Shown: positions 9,190 through 19,092 of the stretch, piece by piece | Layout of the letters: each line of letters starts with the position of its first letter | How positions within the stretch are numbered: position 1 is the first letter of the stretch | Notes under the pieces: model-generated | The model's database searches: none | The model's input: the letters and a program-made list of their open reading frames with translations, nothing else | What the model was told of the DNA's origin: nothing | From: Candidozyma auris | Taxonomy: Eukaryota; Ascomycota; Pichiomycetes; Serinales; Metschnikowiaceae | Reading direction: 5' to 3' | NCBI RefSeq assembly: GCF_003013715.1 | Contig: NC_072814.1 | Span: 1,364,001 to 1,428,000 of the forward strand | Length of the DNA stretch: 64,000 nucleotides | Translations under genes and position numbers: made by a program

Positions 9190-12100
9190 TCATGATATGC
9201 CTGAAAACCGTGTGATCTCCTTAAGTAGTTTGGTCACCCATGCTTCTCGCAATACCCTTGACCTTGTCATGAAAACCATGCTCTTACCTGTTATTCCTAG
9301 AAGCCTCACCATGCTAATAAGTGTAGGGTTGTTTGCAACTTCAAGCTGATGCCTGAGCTTTCTTTTCTTTCCAAACCATAAAGTGAAACAAAGCTGCAGC
9401 TCCTCCTCGCACAGCTTCCACCCATCAGGGTAAATTCTTGGAAGGTGATTCCGGCCAGAATGCTTTTCTTGACTACCGTTATCGCTTTCGACTAAATCAA
9501 AGGCTGTCTGGTTTCCTGAATAAACGAAGCACTCGGAAATGGGGATAGTAATATGATGCTCGTAGCATGGAGTAACCTTAATTGCACCTGTAGCCTTGGA
9601 TCTTTTGGCTATAGAGAACAATATAAGATGTCCAGGGCATAACACCACATAAAAAGCGGCAAAATTGGCGTGCTTTTTGTGCTTCTGATATAAATAACCA
9701 CTCATTAGAATACAACTGGACATCGAAATCGCACTCATGTCAAAGATATGGTCGTTTGCTACGGAAAATGGAGTTTCGAAGCCATGGCTCTCATTGACGA
9801 AATTGGAGTCGACGTACTCGCTGAAATCCAATGTTTCCATGTTCCTCTGTCTATTTTTCAGCGCTAGAAATACTCTGTGCCCTTCTGCAATCTTGTAGTA
9901 TGCGACGAGCTCGTTTAATCTTCGAAGCCATTCATCTCTGCAAGCTCGAGATGGTGCCATCAAGATAAACCTGCTGTCGTTTTGAAGCTCTAATTCTAAG
10001 GCGCAATCTATGATATTCTCGTCGTCCAAAATTCTTGGGCTTGAGTGCCAAAACATGCAATGAAAGTATAGCTGCTCCTTGAACAACTTCTTGTAAGAAT
10101 GCAGTTTGATATGCTTTACCTGCAAGAGGTCAATCATGGCATCCGCTCTGACTATTTGAACGATTTTACGCTCAAGCTCGTCTACTGTGTGTTTATCTCT
10201 GTTTGTGAAGTCAGGCAGATTAAGCCATGGAATATGACCATGTTTATCTACCTCATATGGGTCTTTTATAAAGAACTCGGGAAGCATCGCATCTTCTTCA
10301 TCGGGATCTCTTAGACCATTTGTTGGAGAAGGCGGAATCGCATTAAACATTTTTGAAAGGAACAAAATATTCTCCACGGTATAGAAGTAGGAAATCTTGT
10401 AAAATACCCGAAAATTCGACACTTCGTTACCGGATGTATTTGTTGCTCTTCCCAAAAAGCCCTCGATGGGATACGGTTTACCCCACACTGTTCCATGGTG
10501 ATCTTCGATAGACAAAGGAGGCCTGCTCGCCTGTCTAATATTAAGCGAGTGTGATTTATGCCAAAGTTTATGCATAATGAGGAAGGACTTACTATCCCTA
10601 GGAACCCATTCAACACGGTCGTAAAGTTTATAACAGAACCATGGTTCAGGATTCTTGGCAAGCCACTCCTTCACTTCTTCTATGAAGTGAGTCGCGTGGC
10701 TGAGCTTTGCGTAAATTCTGTCTCTTAAGTAATTTGGCAAGACTCCCTGTGAGATATGATAGCCGTAGTCCAAGGTATCAATTTCCAAGTGAGGCAGCGT
10801 TCTGGTAATTTCCTTGATCATGGAAGGGTGCATAGGAATACTTATTTGCTGACGAATTCCAGGAAACGAGATATTAAACACTACCTCCTCATCTCCTTCT
10901 AGAATTCCTTTCACAATGAAAAGCCACGTGAATGCCACATTCTCATACTTGGCGTTAATGAGGGCAACACGGGCGCCAGTATCGAGCGTTTGTGTGACGC
11001 TGATAGTCCTATCGCAGTGACTAAAGAAACCAACCCTGACATTTGGCAATAAATGAATCTTGTAGTCAGGCTTCTCTTCGAACCTTTTCCCTCTTTTTGC
11101 ATCGTAGAATTGAACTGTGAGAAGAGCCAGCAGGTCGTCAGCTTTACGAAGCACAACGTTATACTCCCGCCACCTCCTAGTGATCCGCAACTCTGAAGTG
11201 GATTTCTCGCTATAATGAACCATCAGGGTAAATTCATCAGCTCTCAGTATTTGCACTAACATTCTATCGACTCTCACGATCTCTCCAGGCTTGAATCGGC
11301 TCAAAATCTTGTGGGCAACTTTCAGCTTGACCCTAGATCCTCCTTTTCTCGCCTTTCCTCCCGACTTTTGTGCCATGTGCCCTATTTTCTTCAAAGTTTT
11401 GAGATGCTTCTTGTGTGCTTTGATGTACTCGCATTCGAGCTCTCTGTTCCTCTCCTCGGTCTCTGGGTTTGGAGCAGCATACGAAATCCTCGAGTGCTTT
11501 GAATCTCGCAAGCTCGGTTCGAACCTAACACTCTGAGGTTTGTTCACGAAGGGATCTGTGGAGTTACTCCGAGCGTGTGCCATAATCGACGTCACATGTT
11601 CTTTAGACGGAGATAAAGCCCTTGATGTTTCTATAAATGGAATCTGCAAATGATCCTGGTCATCACATTCCCGCTCGTCAACATCAAAAGATACGTTTCT
11701 CGCCAGCATACGAGCAGCTGGGGTCTCTCCCGTGATTATCAGCCCAACTTCTGAGTCGATCTCTGCCAAAGCCTCATTAAAAATCCTGTCGTTGTACTCA
11801 TTAAAGTCAAGAGTCGTATCCTCTATCCGTGACTCTCGCGCTGAGGATTCTTCATCTCCGCCAATTCTGTTACTCAAGTTGGCTTGAGGAATTGCCGGCT
11901 CATTATTGATATCAGGGAGCCTCATACCCTCTTCAGACTCTGTATCCTCACAAACCTCATCAACATTTCGCCACCACGCTGTCTCTGGTACGGTCTGTCG
12001 TAGAGAATAGTCGACCACCAGTTTTGATTTTCTGATTTTGCTCTTCACTTTTTTTTTGGCCCGCTTCAACGTACGTGAAAGAATGCCATACTGCTGGCCG

Positions 12101-12261
12101 CCATACCAAGCATCGGGTGCTTTGCCCAAAAACACCAGTTTGGCGTGTTCTCCAACTTCATAGGCAGGGGCGTACAGTAGTCTGAATGCTGTGAAAGACG
12201 ATTTGGGGATCTTGAAGGTCTCAAGGGAAACACGTGTGGATGTGTCTGTTGACTGGGACAT
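9190..12261 (-). CDS. SPO71: Spo71-like sporulation protein with PH domains
   Basis: This resembles Spo71, which with Spo73 recruits the lipid-transfer protein Vps13 to the growing prospore membrane in meiosis. The N-terminus (about residues 20-75: FRLLYAPAYEVGEHAKLVFLG and a Lys-rich helix) fits the Spo71 N-terminal domain. A basic block near 285-315 precedes PH-like regions near 320-450 (FKPGEIVRVDRMLVQILRADEF, ITRRWREYNVVLRK), in the middle (FFIKDP to WLRRLNELVAYYKI) and at the C-terminus (ILMSGYLYQKHKKHANFAAFYVVL to REAWVTKLLKEI). The product of 1023 residues is somewhat shorter than my memory of the S. cerevisiae protein. It is convergent with the mating scaffold gene. Confidence 0.75.
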   Translation of the reverse strand: MSQSTDTSTRVSLETFKIPKSSFTAFRLLYAPAYEVGEHAKLVFLGKAPDAWYGGQQYGILSRTLKRAKKKVKSKIRKSKLVVDYSLRQTVPETAWWRNVDEVCEDTESEEGMRLPDINNEPAIPQANLSNRIGGDEESSARESRIEDTTLDFNEYNDRIFNEALAEIDSEVGLIITGETPAARMLARNVSFDVDERECDDQDHLQIPFIETSRALSPSKEHVTSIMAHARSNSTDPFVNKPQSVRFEPSLRDSKHSRISYAAPNPETEERNRELECEYIKAHKKHLKTLKKIGHMAQKSGGKARKGGSRVKLKVAHKILSRFKPGEIVRVDRMLVQILRADEFTLMVHYSEKSTSELRITRRWREYNVVLRKADDLLALLTVQFYDAKRGKRFEEKPDYKIHLLPNVRVGFFSHCDRTISVTQTLDTGARVALINAKYENVAFTWLFIVKGILEGDEEVVFNISFPGIRQQISIPMHPSMIKEITRTLPHLEIDTLDYGYHISQGVLPNYLRDRIYAKLSHATHFIEEVKEWLAKNPEPWFCYKLYDRVEWVPRDSKSFLIMHKLWHKSHSLNIRQASRPPLSIEDHHGTVWGKPYPIEGFLGRATNTSGNEVSNFRVFYKISYFYTVENILFLSKMFNAIPPSPTNGLRDPDEEDAMLPEFFIKDPYEVDKHGHIPWLNLPDFTNRDKHTVDELERKIVQIVRADAMIDLLQVKHIKLHSYKKLFKEQLYFHCMFWHSSPRILDDENIIDCALELELQNDSRFILMAPSRACRDEWLRRLNELVAYYKIAEGHRVFLALKNRQRNMETLDFSEYVDSNFVNESHGFETPFSVANDHIFDMSAISMSSCILMSGYLYQKHKKHANFAAFYVVLCPGHLILFSIAKRSKATGAIKVTPCYEHHITIPISECFVYSGNQTAFDLVESDNGSQEKHSGRNHLPRIYPDGWKLCEEELQLCFTLWFGKKRKLRHQLEVANNPTLISMVRLLGITGKSMVFMTRSRVLREAWVTKLLKEITRFSGIS

Positions 12262-12547
12262 GAAGATATGCTGAATGAAGCCGCGAAACGAGTTCTATGA
12301 AAATTAAAGAGATTAATGCAATGAATGGAAAAAATGCAATATAAATATGGGCATGAAGCCCTCTAAATTGAAAAATCGACCGAATGTGGCGAGTTTGATG
12401 GAGGAGCAAGAGTTGATGGTATCATGGCGTCACCTTGAAAGGCCTGCACATACATAAGTGACGAAACCTACCATTCTGCTCAACTCTGGTCTCTACATGG
12501 ACGGCAATTCGAAAAGGGTGTCTTGCTAAAATCATATTTCCTCTATT

Positions 12548-13235
12548 TTACACGACATCTTCATCCTGGACGCCGATGGAAATGCCCTCAGGGCTCATAT
12601 TCTCTGGAGGGGAGATGCTGGGCACCGCCTCCAACGCAATATACACCAAGCCAATGACGAAGATCAAGATTCCAGCGAAAAGGCGGAACCACGACGCGCC
12701 ATTGATGCTGGCACCGATCAATGTGTAGACTGGGGTTAGTAAGCAGCGAAGTGATTATTCAGGAATGGTACATACAAACACCTCTTCCCACAAAGGAGAA
12801 AAGGAAGGAACCATAAGTGTACGCCTCGCTAGGGACGCGGAACTCTGTATGAATTAGTAAAATTGAGCTGAAGATTCGATTAGAATTGATTATTGTAGTG
12901 GCTGACGTACCGAGAAGGCCTATGACGGCACCGAAACCGATGATATAGATTCCAATAAGGAACTGACGTTAGTATCAGAAGGTAAAATATGCGAAACACT
13001 TCATGAAACTGTAACATACCGATTGGCTAAGGTTAGTATAACTATGTAGTCGTGTTTCCACAGGAGATACTTACACGCCCGAGAATAATTGGGATAATCC
13101 AGAGAGCACCTGAGGTTAGTATACGAAGAATGACAGTCCATATCGCAATTGGCATACCGAAAGTGCAGCAACAGCTAAATTGGCTACTTTAAAAGAGCCG
13201 TTTAAATCCTGTCCACTGATAGCGTCGATGTTCAT
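12548..13235 (-). CDS. TVP15: Tvp15-like Golgi membrane protein, six exons with a 7-nt microexon
   Basis: Splicing on the reverse strand gives a 140-residue four-span protein of the Tvp15 (Tlg2-vesicle/COPI-associated) family. Exons, in transcript order, are 13235-13158, 13109-13075, 13026-13020, 12962-12911, 12844-12776 and 12729-12548. Their sum of 423 nt is exactly 141 codons including TAA. Introns of 46-66 nt start GTATGC, GTAAGT, GTATGT, GTACGT and GTATGT and all end in AG. Four have a TACTAAC branch point; the fourth intron has TTTACTAATT. Exon 3 is only seven bases (CCAATCG). Without it the frame would break. Conserved landmarks are KVANLAVAALSVLSG, FLIGIYIIGFGAVIG and FVGRGVFYTLIG. 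No unspliced ORF covers the gene. Confidence 0.88.
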
Positions 13236-13619
13236 TGTGGAAATTGGAGATAGTGAATCTTGATATCAGTAGTCCGCTTGACGTGTGGAAAGGTGACCGT
13301 GTGCAGGTCAGATCCAGAAGTGCACAAGAGGAGGCACCTCAATTTTAAGTATTTCATTACTTGAGAATTTGTAAGAAGATGCTTCAAGTTCTTGTAGGAG
13401 ATCTTTCCGTCAGCTAATCATGCGGTGTTTGAAAGTTAGTTAAGTGTACCAAAAGCAGTGCTCACCATGTTCACTCGAGATTAGCAGTGGAGCGATCAAA
13501 ATTGGGTATTTATTAGGAGGTAAACCTTGCATTTCAAATAAAACATTTCGTGAATTGATTTATCAGTCTGTTGTTTCCACTGAAAAGATTTGGACATGGT
13601 GTCACTGTCGGGAAGAGAA

Positions 13620-13630
13620 ATGGCTGCGAA
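13620..13630 (+). promoter_or_regulatory. ATGGCTGCRAA element
   Basis: Exact copy in the TVP15/KAP114 divergent region. Confidence 0.65.
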
Positions 13631-13948
13631 AATGTACATACTGTTCGAATACTATTCAAGGTAATTGCATTGACAAAAGCTATTCACAAATTTTCAGGGT
13701 ACTTAGGTCTGGTTTCAAAAAAATTGGGGAAGAAGAGTGTGTAAATTCTTGTAGCACTACGATTTACAAAAAAACTCTACAAGTCACCATGTCGTGTGGA
13801 AAATGCTAATCATGGGTCTCATCTTTGGAGAATGTTTCGTTTTGCGGGACTAAAATAATACCGTCAGTATTACCAGTGGAAGAAGAAACCAACTGGCAGT
13901 TCCCAGAATACCAGAAGTATGCCAGTCAATCTTCTAGCTTTCTAAAGA

Positions 13949-13959
13949 ATGGCTGCGAA
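13949..13959 (+). promoter_or_regulatory. ATGGCTGCRAA element
   Basis: Second exact copy in the TVP15/KAP114 region, about 420 bp before KAP114. Confidence 0.65.
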
Positions 13960-14284
13960 ATATGGTGAGTTTGACTAGTAAGTCTTGAACGAACCCGAAG
14001 CAACAAAACAAAACCAATACAATGGAAAAACAATTTCAAAAGATTTCACACATTTGCAGATCAAACCACCGTTCAAAATAGTATTGCCCTTCAATAAGAC
14101 TCTCCTCTTTTCATTACTACTGGCCCTATCATCGCGCAGTCGGAAAGCTCACCGAAAGCACCACCTACAAACCTCTTGAAGCCTTTTCCATATCAAATGC
14201 ACCAGTTGAGCTAAGAATAACATCTATCCCCTCATTTTGTCCCTAGACCTTCTGCAAAACACGTCTCCATCACTAGCTTAACCC

Positions 14285-14290
14285 CACGTG
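14285..14290. promoter_or_regulatory. CACGTG site upstream of KAP114
   Basis: A CACGTGA core lies 92 bp before the KAP114 ATG. It is the typical site of Cbf1-type bHLH factors. Confidence 0.4.
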
Positions 14291-14381
14291 ACCTACCATC
14301 ACGCGTTTCCCACCTTCACGGTTTCTTCTCTTTACCACTACGTTTTATTTTCCACCAATCTTCATCATTTCGTCATTAAAA

Positions 14382-17300
14382 ATGTCCAGCCACGCTATTT
14401 TGGCGTTGGTTGCTGATCAAAACAGTCCAGGTAACAATAGGCGTCTTGCAGCGGAGCTTCAATTCAATAAGCTCGCTGCTGAAGACCCATCTCAAGTAGC
14501 GTTCGAGCTCATTCAAGGAGCGTGTTCAGCCGACGAAAAAATTGATATTAGACAGGCTTGTCTCTTGCACTTAAAACGGCTCGTGCCGAAATTTTGGTCT
14601 ATGGGATTTGAGCTGTTTGTGGGCCCGCCAATTGATCAAAAACTCAAGCAAGACATCAGATCATCTTTACTTAAGTTAGTCTCTACCGATCCAAACTCGA
14701 AGGTTCGGTCGGGAAGTGCTTATGTTATTGTACAAATTGCTGCTGCTGATTATCCTGATGAGTGGCCCGATTTGCTTGTGCAATTGTACGATTTGGCTCG
14801 AGACTTAAATAACCACACTGCTGTTGTGGGAAGCTTGTCTGTATTGACCGACTTGTTTGATGACCTCATTAGTGAGGAGCAGTTTTGGGAGGGTGGTGTT
14901 GGCTCTCAGCTCCTCTCATATATCACTAATTTATTGGGCCAGGATGCATTACCTGCTGATATCAAGACCAGTGCGCTCAAATTGTACCTTACAGTGTATA
15001 ACACCTTGCTGAGTGCCGAAGCGGTGGAAGTTCCTGAGAGAAAGGCTGCTGTCGTTGATCATATCGTCAAAATGTTCATGCTTGCAGGTCAATTATTGGA
15101 AAAGCTGTGCAATGCCACTGCTAACTCTTTGAACCTTTCCGAAATTTACTTCAGAATGAAACTTTACAGAGTCATTGCCAATATTTTGAGCACTTATAGA
15201 AAACGTGTTGGCAAGGACTTAGTTTCAAAGGTTTGTACGATCATGCTCCAAGACCTCACCTACTCATCCAATGCATACAAGCTCGTTGCCCTTGATGGCA
15301 ACACCCAATCGATAGTTGCGGGTACTCACAACGAGCTAGACGACCCTGCGCGTGTCATCACCAACCACCTTGCTGAGTTGTTGTCGACTTTGTCTTTAAT
15401 TCAGGATTCCTTGCCCCTTGTTAAAAACTACCCACTTGAGGTCTTCGAGGAGCTTACTCGAAGCATTGTTCAGTGTGCTATTTTGCCGGCTGAAACTGCA
15501 GAGGAATATGTCTCTGATTTCAATGCCTATGTCACTGAGATCTCGGGTCTCTCTGGCGTGACAACCGCAAGAGATGCTGTGAGAGATTACGTCATGGACT
15601 TGGGCGATAAAGATGCAGCACAACTTTTCGACATGATAAAAAATGAGGCAATGAACAGAAGCCTCGATTGGAGGTTACAGGAAGCCTACTTATTGTTAGC
15701 AGAATCAGCATTTCTGAATGAGCAAGCAGAATCTGTTGGGGCTGACCTTCAGTTATCCCAGTACCTCGCAAGTATTGATGAGCTTGTAGATCAAGCACAC
15801 CCCTTACTTGTTGCGAGAATCTTTATCCTCCTTCCTAAGTTCATAGAAAAATTCTCGGGCAAGCTCTCTGTGAGTGATTTTGGAGGTGTTCAGTTTAAGA
15901 ATACCTATGCATTCGCATCTTCCCCCTCGTCAGAGGAGCTGTTCAAGCTTGTTAAGGCGAGCTCGCTTGTGGCTGCCACTTTCTGGAATCAAGTGCCAGG
16001 GTTGAAGCTAAAGGATATGGGTCTTGAACTGCAAGGACAAATTGTTCAAATTGCATCAGATTTGCTTGATGATAGCGAAGAAGATACTCCACCTGTCATA
16101 ATGGAGGCGCTCTCAGTTGCCATCGACATCGATCAACGCAATGCATTCACTTTAATAGTGAACGATGAATATTCTGTCATCGACATAATAATCAAGGCGG
16201 CATTCAAGGATCCTGCTAATGTGCAGCTCACTATAGATTCGAGAGAGTGTCTAGACACTTTACTAAAGGATGTTTCACTACAAGAGTTTCTTCAAGTGTG
16301 TGACAGGCTGCTTCCCTTCGTCATAAAAATCATCCAAGAGGCGGTCTCCTCCACTGCTGTCGAATATTCCCCTAAGCTCAGTTTAGCACTTGACCTTTTG
16401 GGTAACCTACTTGTGGCTGCTCCATCCAAGGCTAATGATCAGGCCGCCGATAGCTTCCCAAAAGACGTATTCGACTTTGCATTTCCTGTTCTCAGGCAAC
16501 TCATAATGAAGGCCAGTGATGATCAGATCTTACAAAGTGGCGCTGAAGTTTTTAATAGCCTTCTACAAAAGGCCCCCAAGTACTTCGTGGAATACTCTGA
16601 CCCAGAGACCAAAGAGTCTGGGATGCATATCCTTATCGCAGTTGCTGGAAAATTCCTTTCGCCAGAGCTTTCAGATAGTGCTGCGATGAATTGTGGACTT
16701 ATAGTCGCGTCCTTATTCGAAAACTTTCAAGCATTCTTTGATAGTGATTTCTTCTATCAATTGCTAGAAGCAACAGTGAGAAGATTGGTCATTGCCAAAG
16801 GTGTAGTTACGATTGAAAACCTTGTGATGGTCTTCTGCAAGCTTGTGTTAAATGCATCGCCTGAAAACCTCATCAATGCATTGACCGCTGTGAATGTAGT
16901 GATGCCAGACTCACAGCAACAACGCAATGGATTGGAAGCTGTTTTGCCCATCTGGTTCGGTTCATTTGAGGTTACCAGAGGTTACGAGAAGATTCAGCAA
17001 AACATCCTTGCATTGGGAAAACTTTATTCCCTCAACGACTCCAGGCTTTCTTCCATGATTGTTGATGGAGATATTATACCTTACGAAGGCGACATGATCA
17101 TCACCAGGTCGAAGTCTAAAACCATGCCTCAAAAGTACACTCAGATTCCCGCTCCTGTCAAGATCCTCAAGCTACTTGCCAATGAGTTGGGATTCCAGTG
17201 CCAGCAACCTAATGCGGAGGATTACCAGATTGAAAACCGTGGCGATGATGACGATAATGGTGATGACTGGGAAGATCTTGAGGACATTGGAGTTCCCACT

Positions 17301-17498
17301 TACGAGAAGCTCAAGTCATATGTCGACTCCGATGAAGAGGAGGAGGACGGAGCCCCTGTTGGAGACCAGACAGTGAAGGAGATGTTGGTTCAATTCTTCA
17401 AGGAGTGCATTTCCAAGAATCTTGGTAATTTCCAGCAATACTATGAAGCTCTTGATGAAGACGAGAAGAAAATCCTCACTGAGAACGTTGTGTTCTAA
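14382..17498 (+). CDS. KAP114: Karyopherin Kap114 (importin-9 type)
   Basis: This is an importin-beta family receptor. In S. cerevisiae Kap114 carries TBP, histones H2A/H2B and Nap1 into the nucleus. The 1038-residue product has an importin-beta N-terminal domain (about residues 22-100, containing the LHLKRLVPKFW helix and the DEWPDLL motif near 130). HEAT-type helical repeats follow throughout. An acidic insertion with repeated Asp sits at about residues 950-965 (DDDDNGDDWEDLEDIG), matching the cargo-binding acidic loop of this family, and a second Glu/Asp-rich stretch lies near 985. The length agrees with about 1000 residues for the family. The ATG sits in AAAAATGTCC, a good yeast context. 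Confidence 0.93.
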   Translation: MSSHAILALVADQNSPGNNRRLAAELQFNKLAAEDPSQVAFELIQGACSADEKIDIRQACLLHLKRLVPKFWSMGFELFVGPPIDQKLKQDIRSSLLKLVSTDPNSKVRSGSAYVIVQIAAADYPDEWPDLLVQLYDLARDLNNHTAVVGSLSVLTDLFDDLISEEQFWEGGVGSQLLSYITNLLGQDALPADIKTSALKLYLTVYNTLLSAEAVEVPERKAAVVDHIVKMFMLAGQLLEKLCNATANSLNLSEIYFRMKLYRVIANILSTYRKRVGKDLVSKVCTIMLQDLTYSSNAYKLVALDGNTQSIVAGTHNELDDPARVITNHLAELLSTLSLIQDSLPLVKNYPLEVFEELTRSIVQCAILPAETAEEYVSDFNAYVTEISGLSGVTTARDAVRDYVMDLGDKDAAQLFDMIKNEAMNRSLDWRLQEAYLLLAESAFLNEQAESVGADLQLSQYLASIDELVDQAHPLLVARIFILLPKFIEKFSGKLSVSDFGGVQFKNTYAFASSPSSEELFKLVKASSLVAATFWNQVPGLKLKDMGLELQGQIVQIASDLLDDSEEDTPPVIMEALSVAIDIDQRNAFTLIVNDEYSVIDIIIKAAFKDPANVQLTIDSRECLDTLLKDVSLQEFLQVCDRLLPFVIKIIQEAVSSTAVEYSPKLSLALDLLGNLLVAAPSKANDQAADSFPKDVFDFAFPVLRQLIMKASDDQILQSGAEVFNSLLQKAPKYFVEYSDPETKESGMHILIAVAGKFLSPELSDSAAMNCGLIVASLFENFQAFFDSDFFYQLLEATVRRLVIAKGVVTIENLVMVFCKLVLNASPENLINALTAVNVVMPDSQQQRNGLEAVLPIWFGSFEVTRGYEKIQQNILALGKLYSLNDSRLSSMIVDGDIIPYEGDMIITRSKSKTMPQKYTQIPAPVKILKLLANELGFQCQQPNAEDYQIENRGDDDDNGDDWEDLEDIGVPTYEKLKSYVDSDEEEEDGAPVGDQTVKEMLVQFFKECISKNLGNFQQYYEALDEDEKKILTENVVF

Positions 17499-17531
17499 AT
17501 GGATTTGTGTAATCTTACGCATCTTTCGTGC

Positions 17532-17542
17532 ATGGCTGCGAA
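17532..17542 (+). promoter_or_regulatory. ATGGCTGCRAA element
   Basis: Exact copy 34 bp after KAP114 and about 385 bp before SUA5. Confidence 0.65.
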
Positions 17543-17847
17543 ATCTGGATCTTTCAAGATTACGAACACACAGTGATGGTCAACTACACCAAGCAAAGAC
17601 ATGCGTTTTAAACTAATAAATCGAATGGTGACACGCGTCGCTTATAGTTGGTACTCTGTCCAACTTTCTTAGTGGGGTAGTACTAAGCATCCCATCTCAC
17701 GTCCTGTGCTACGTGTAAGGCAAATTGGAGACCACACCTCAACTCTCATGAATTCTGGTGTCGAACTTTCCTTCGAATAGATCTTATTTCTGCATTATCT
17801 GTATCTTGTCTGTTTATTGTGCTCATTGCCTCTCCATGCCTATGACT

Positions 17848-17901
17848 CTTCAAGTACTGCCTGCACACGAGGAGATGACCTCGATGGCCTAGTACTTGAA
17901 G
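17848..17901 (+). repeat. Inverted repeat / leader hairpin before SUA5
   Basis: The arms CTTCAAGTACT (17848-17858) and AGTACTTGAAG (17891-17901) are perfect 11-bp complements. Between them GCC/GGC can extend the stem, and CGAGG (17868-17872) pairs with CCTCG (17879-17883) around a six-base loop. The hairpin ends 24 bp before the first SUA5 ATG. In the mRNA leader it could slow scanning ribosomes; as DNA it could be a palindromic protein site. Confidence 0.7.
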
Positions 17902-17925
17902 AAGTAACTACCAGTTGGTCATTGG

Positions 17926-19092
17926 ATGCACAAGAACCTCTCTAGAATCTTAACAATGACATTGTCGACAAAAATCCTACCGGTCTCTGTGTCTCTGATC
18001 ACGTTCGAGGGGAATGTACCCAAAATTGTTGATGAGGTAACCAAGTCCAATCTAGATATTGCAGCTGATGAAGTGAAGAAGCCTGGACATGTGGTGGCGT
18101 TTCCTACTGAGACCGTCTATGGACTAGGTGGATCTGCTCTTTGCGATGAAAGTGTCCGTGCCATCTACGCTGCAAAGAACCGTCCCGCCGATAACCCCCT
18201 CATAGTGCATGTATCAAGCCATGAACAGATTGAGAGGATTCTTCTTCCCCAGCTGCACAAAATCCCAGCTATCTACGAAAAACTCATTCAGAAGTTCTGG
18301 CCCGGGCCCTTGACGATTCTCTTGCCCGTGGAAGAAGGTTCTCCTGTGCTGAAATTGACCACTGCCGGCCAGAACACTGTGGGAGTGAGAATGCCGTTGC
18401 ACCCAGTTGCAAGAGCACTTATTGCACAAAGTGATACCCCATTGGCTGCTCCTTCGGCCAATGCATCCACAAGACCAAGTCCCACAATTGCCAGTCATGT
18501 ATACCACGACTTGAACGGGCGCATTCCTTACATTCTAGATGGAGGTGCGTGCGATGTGGGTGTAGAGTCTACGGTGGTGGATGGGCTCACGAGTCCGCCT
18601 ATGTTGCTTCGTCCTGGAGGTGTCTCTGCAGAGGATATCAGAAAATACGGAGGGGGCGAGTGGGAGAACTTGGTGATGGCGAAGATGACCGCTGACAAGT
18701 CTGAGGCGGTGAGAACCCCAGGCATGAAGTATAGACATTATCTGCCCACAGCAAAAGTGGTGCTTTTTTCTGGATGCAAGGACGGAAACATTGCAGTGAA
18801 GCGGTGGATGCAGAAGCTGCCAGAAAGAGATCCCAGTAAGATTGCATTGCTCCGAGGAGCGCTGTTCAGCAGTGCAGCCGAGTTGAACCTTGAAGGAGCT
18901 ATAGAAAGGCATTTGGGCAAAAATGCTACGGAAATGGCCCACAACTTGTTCAAAATGTTGCGAGAGGTGGACGAGTTGGGCGTGCTGTTGATACTTGTTG
19001 AGGGAGTTGAGGAGACTGGAGATGGGCTTGCTGTAATGAACCGGTTGGCCAAGGCAGCGTTTGAAGTAGTCCATGCAACGGATGAGAATTGA
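17926..19092 (+). CDS. SUA5: Sua5 threonylcarbamoyl-AMP synthase
   Basis: Sua5 makes threonylcarbamoyl-adenylate from Thr, bicarbonate and ATP, the first step of t6A37 modification of ANN-decoding tRNAs. The YrdC domain runs from about residue 45 (VAFPTETVYGLGGSAL, KNRPADNPLIVHV) to about 260 and includes SANASTRPSPT. The C-terminal Sua5 domain follows (MKYRHYLPTAKVVLF). The 388-residue length is close to the yeast norm. Two in-frame ATGs occur: 17926 gives MHKNLSRIL, which looks like a mitochondrial presequence, and 17956 gives MTLSTKILP, a cytosolic start. Sua5 acts in both compartments, so both may be used. The hairpin just upstream could affect which start is chosen. Confidence 0.95.
   Translation: MHKNLSRILTMTLSTKILPVSVSLITFEGNVPKIVDEVTKSNLDIAADEVKKPGHVVAFPTETVYGLGGSALCDESVRAIYAAKNRPADNPLIVHVSSHEQIERILLPQLHKIPAIYEKLIQKFWPGPLTILLPVEEGSPVLKLTTAGQNTVGVRMPLHPVARALIAQSDTPLAAPSANASTRPSPTIASHVYHDLNGRIPYILDGGACDVGVESTVVDGLTSPPMLLRPGGVSAEDIRKYGGGEWENLVMAKMTADKSEAVRTPGMKYRHYLPTAKVVLFSGCKDGNIAVKRWMQKLPERDPSKIALLRGALFSSAAELNLEGAIERHLGKNATEMAHNLFKMLREVDELGVLLILVEGVEETGDGLAVMNRLAKAAFEVVHATDEN

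Larger units (their letters stand above)
13236..14381. other. Divergent promoter TVP15 / KAP114
   Basis: This 1.1 kb carries two exact copies of ATGGCTGCRAA (13620-13630 and 13949-13959) and a CACGTG at 14285-14290, 92 bp before the KAP114 ATG. A Cys-rich frame between 13444 and 13809 has no ATG near its 5' end and no family resemblance, so I do not call it a gene. Confidence 0.5.
17499..17925. other. Intergenic KAP114-SUA5
   Basis: This gap contains an exact ATGGCTGCGAA at 17532-17542, only 34 bp after the KAP114 stop, and a strong hairpin at 17848-17901 just before SUA5. No other gene is seen. Confidence 0.5.

Noticed and set aside
13444..13809. Cys-rich 121-codon frame between TVP15 and KAP114
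   Set aside because: It lacks an ATG near its beginning and contains an exact intergenic element copy. No recognisable fold.
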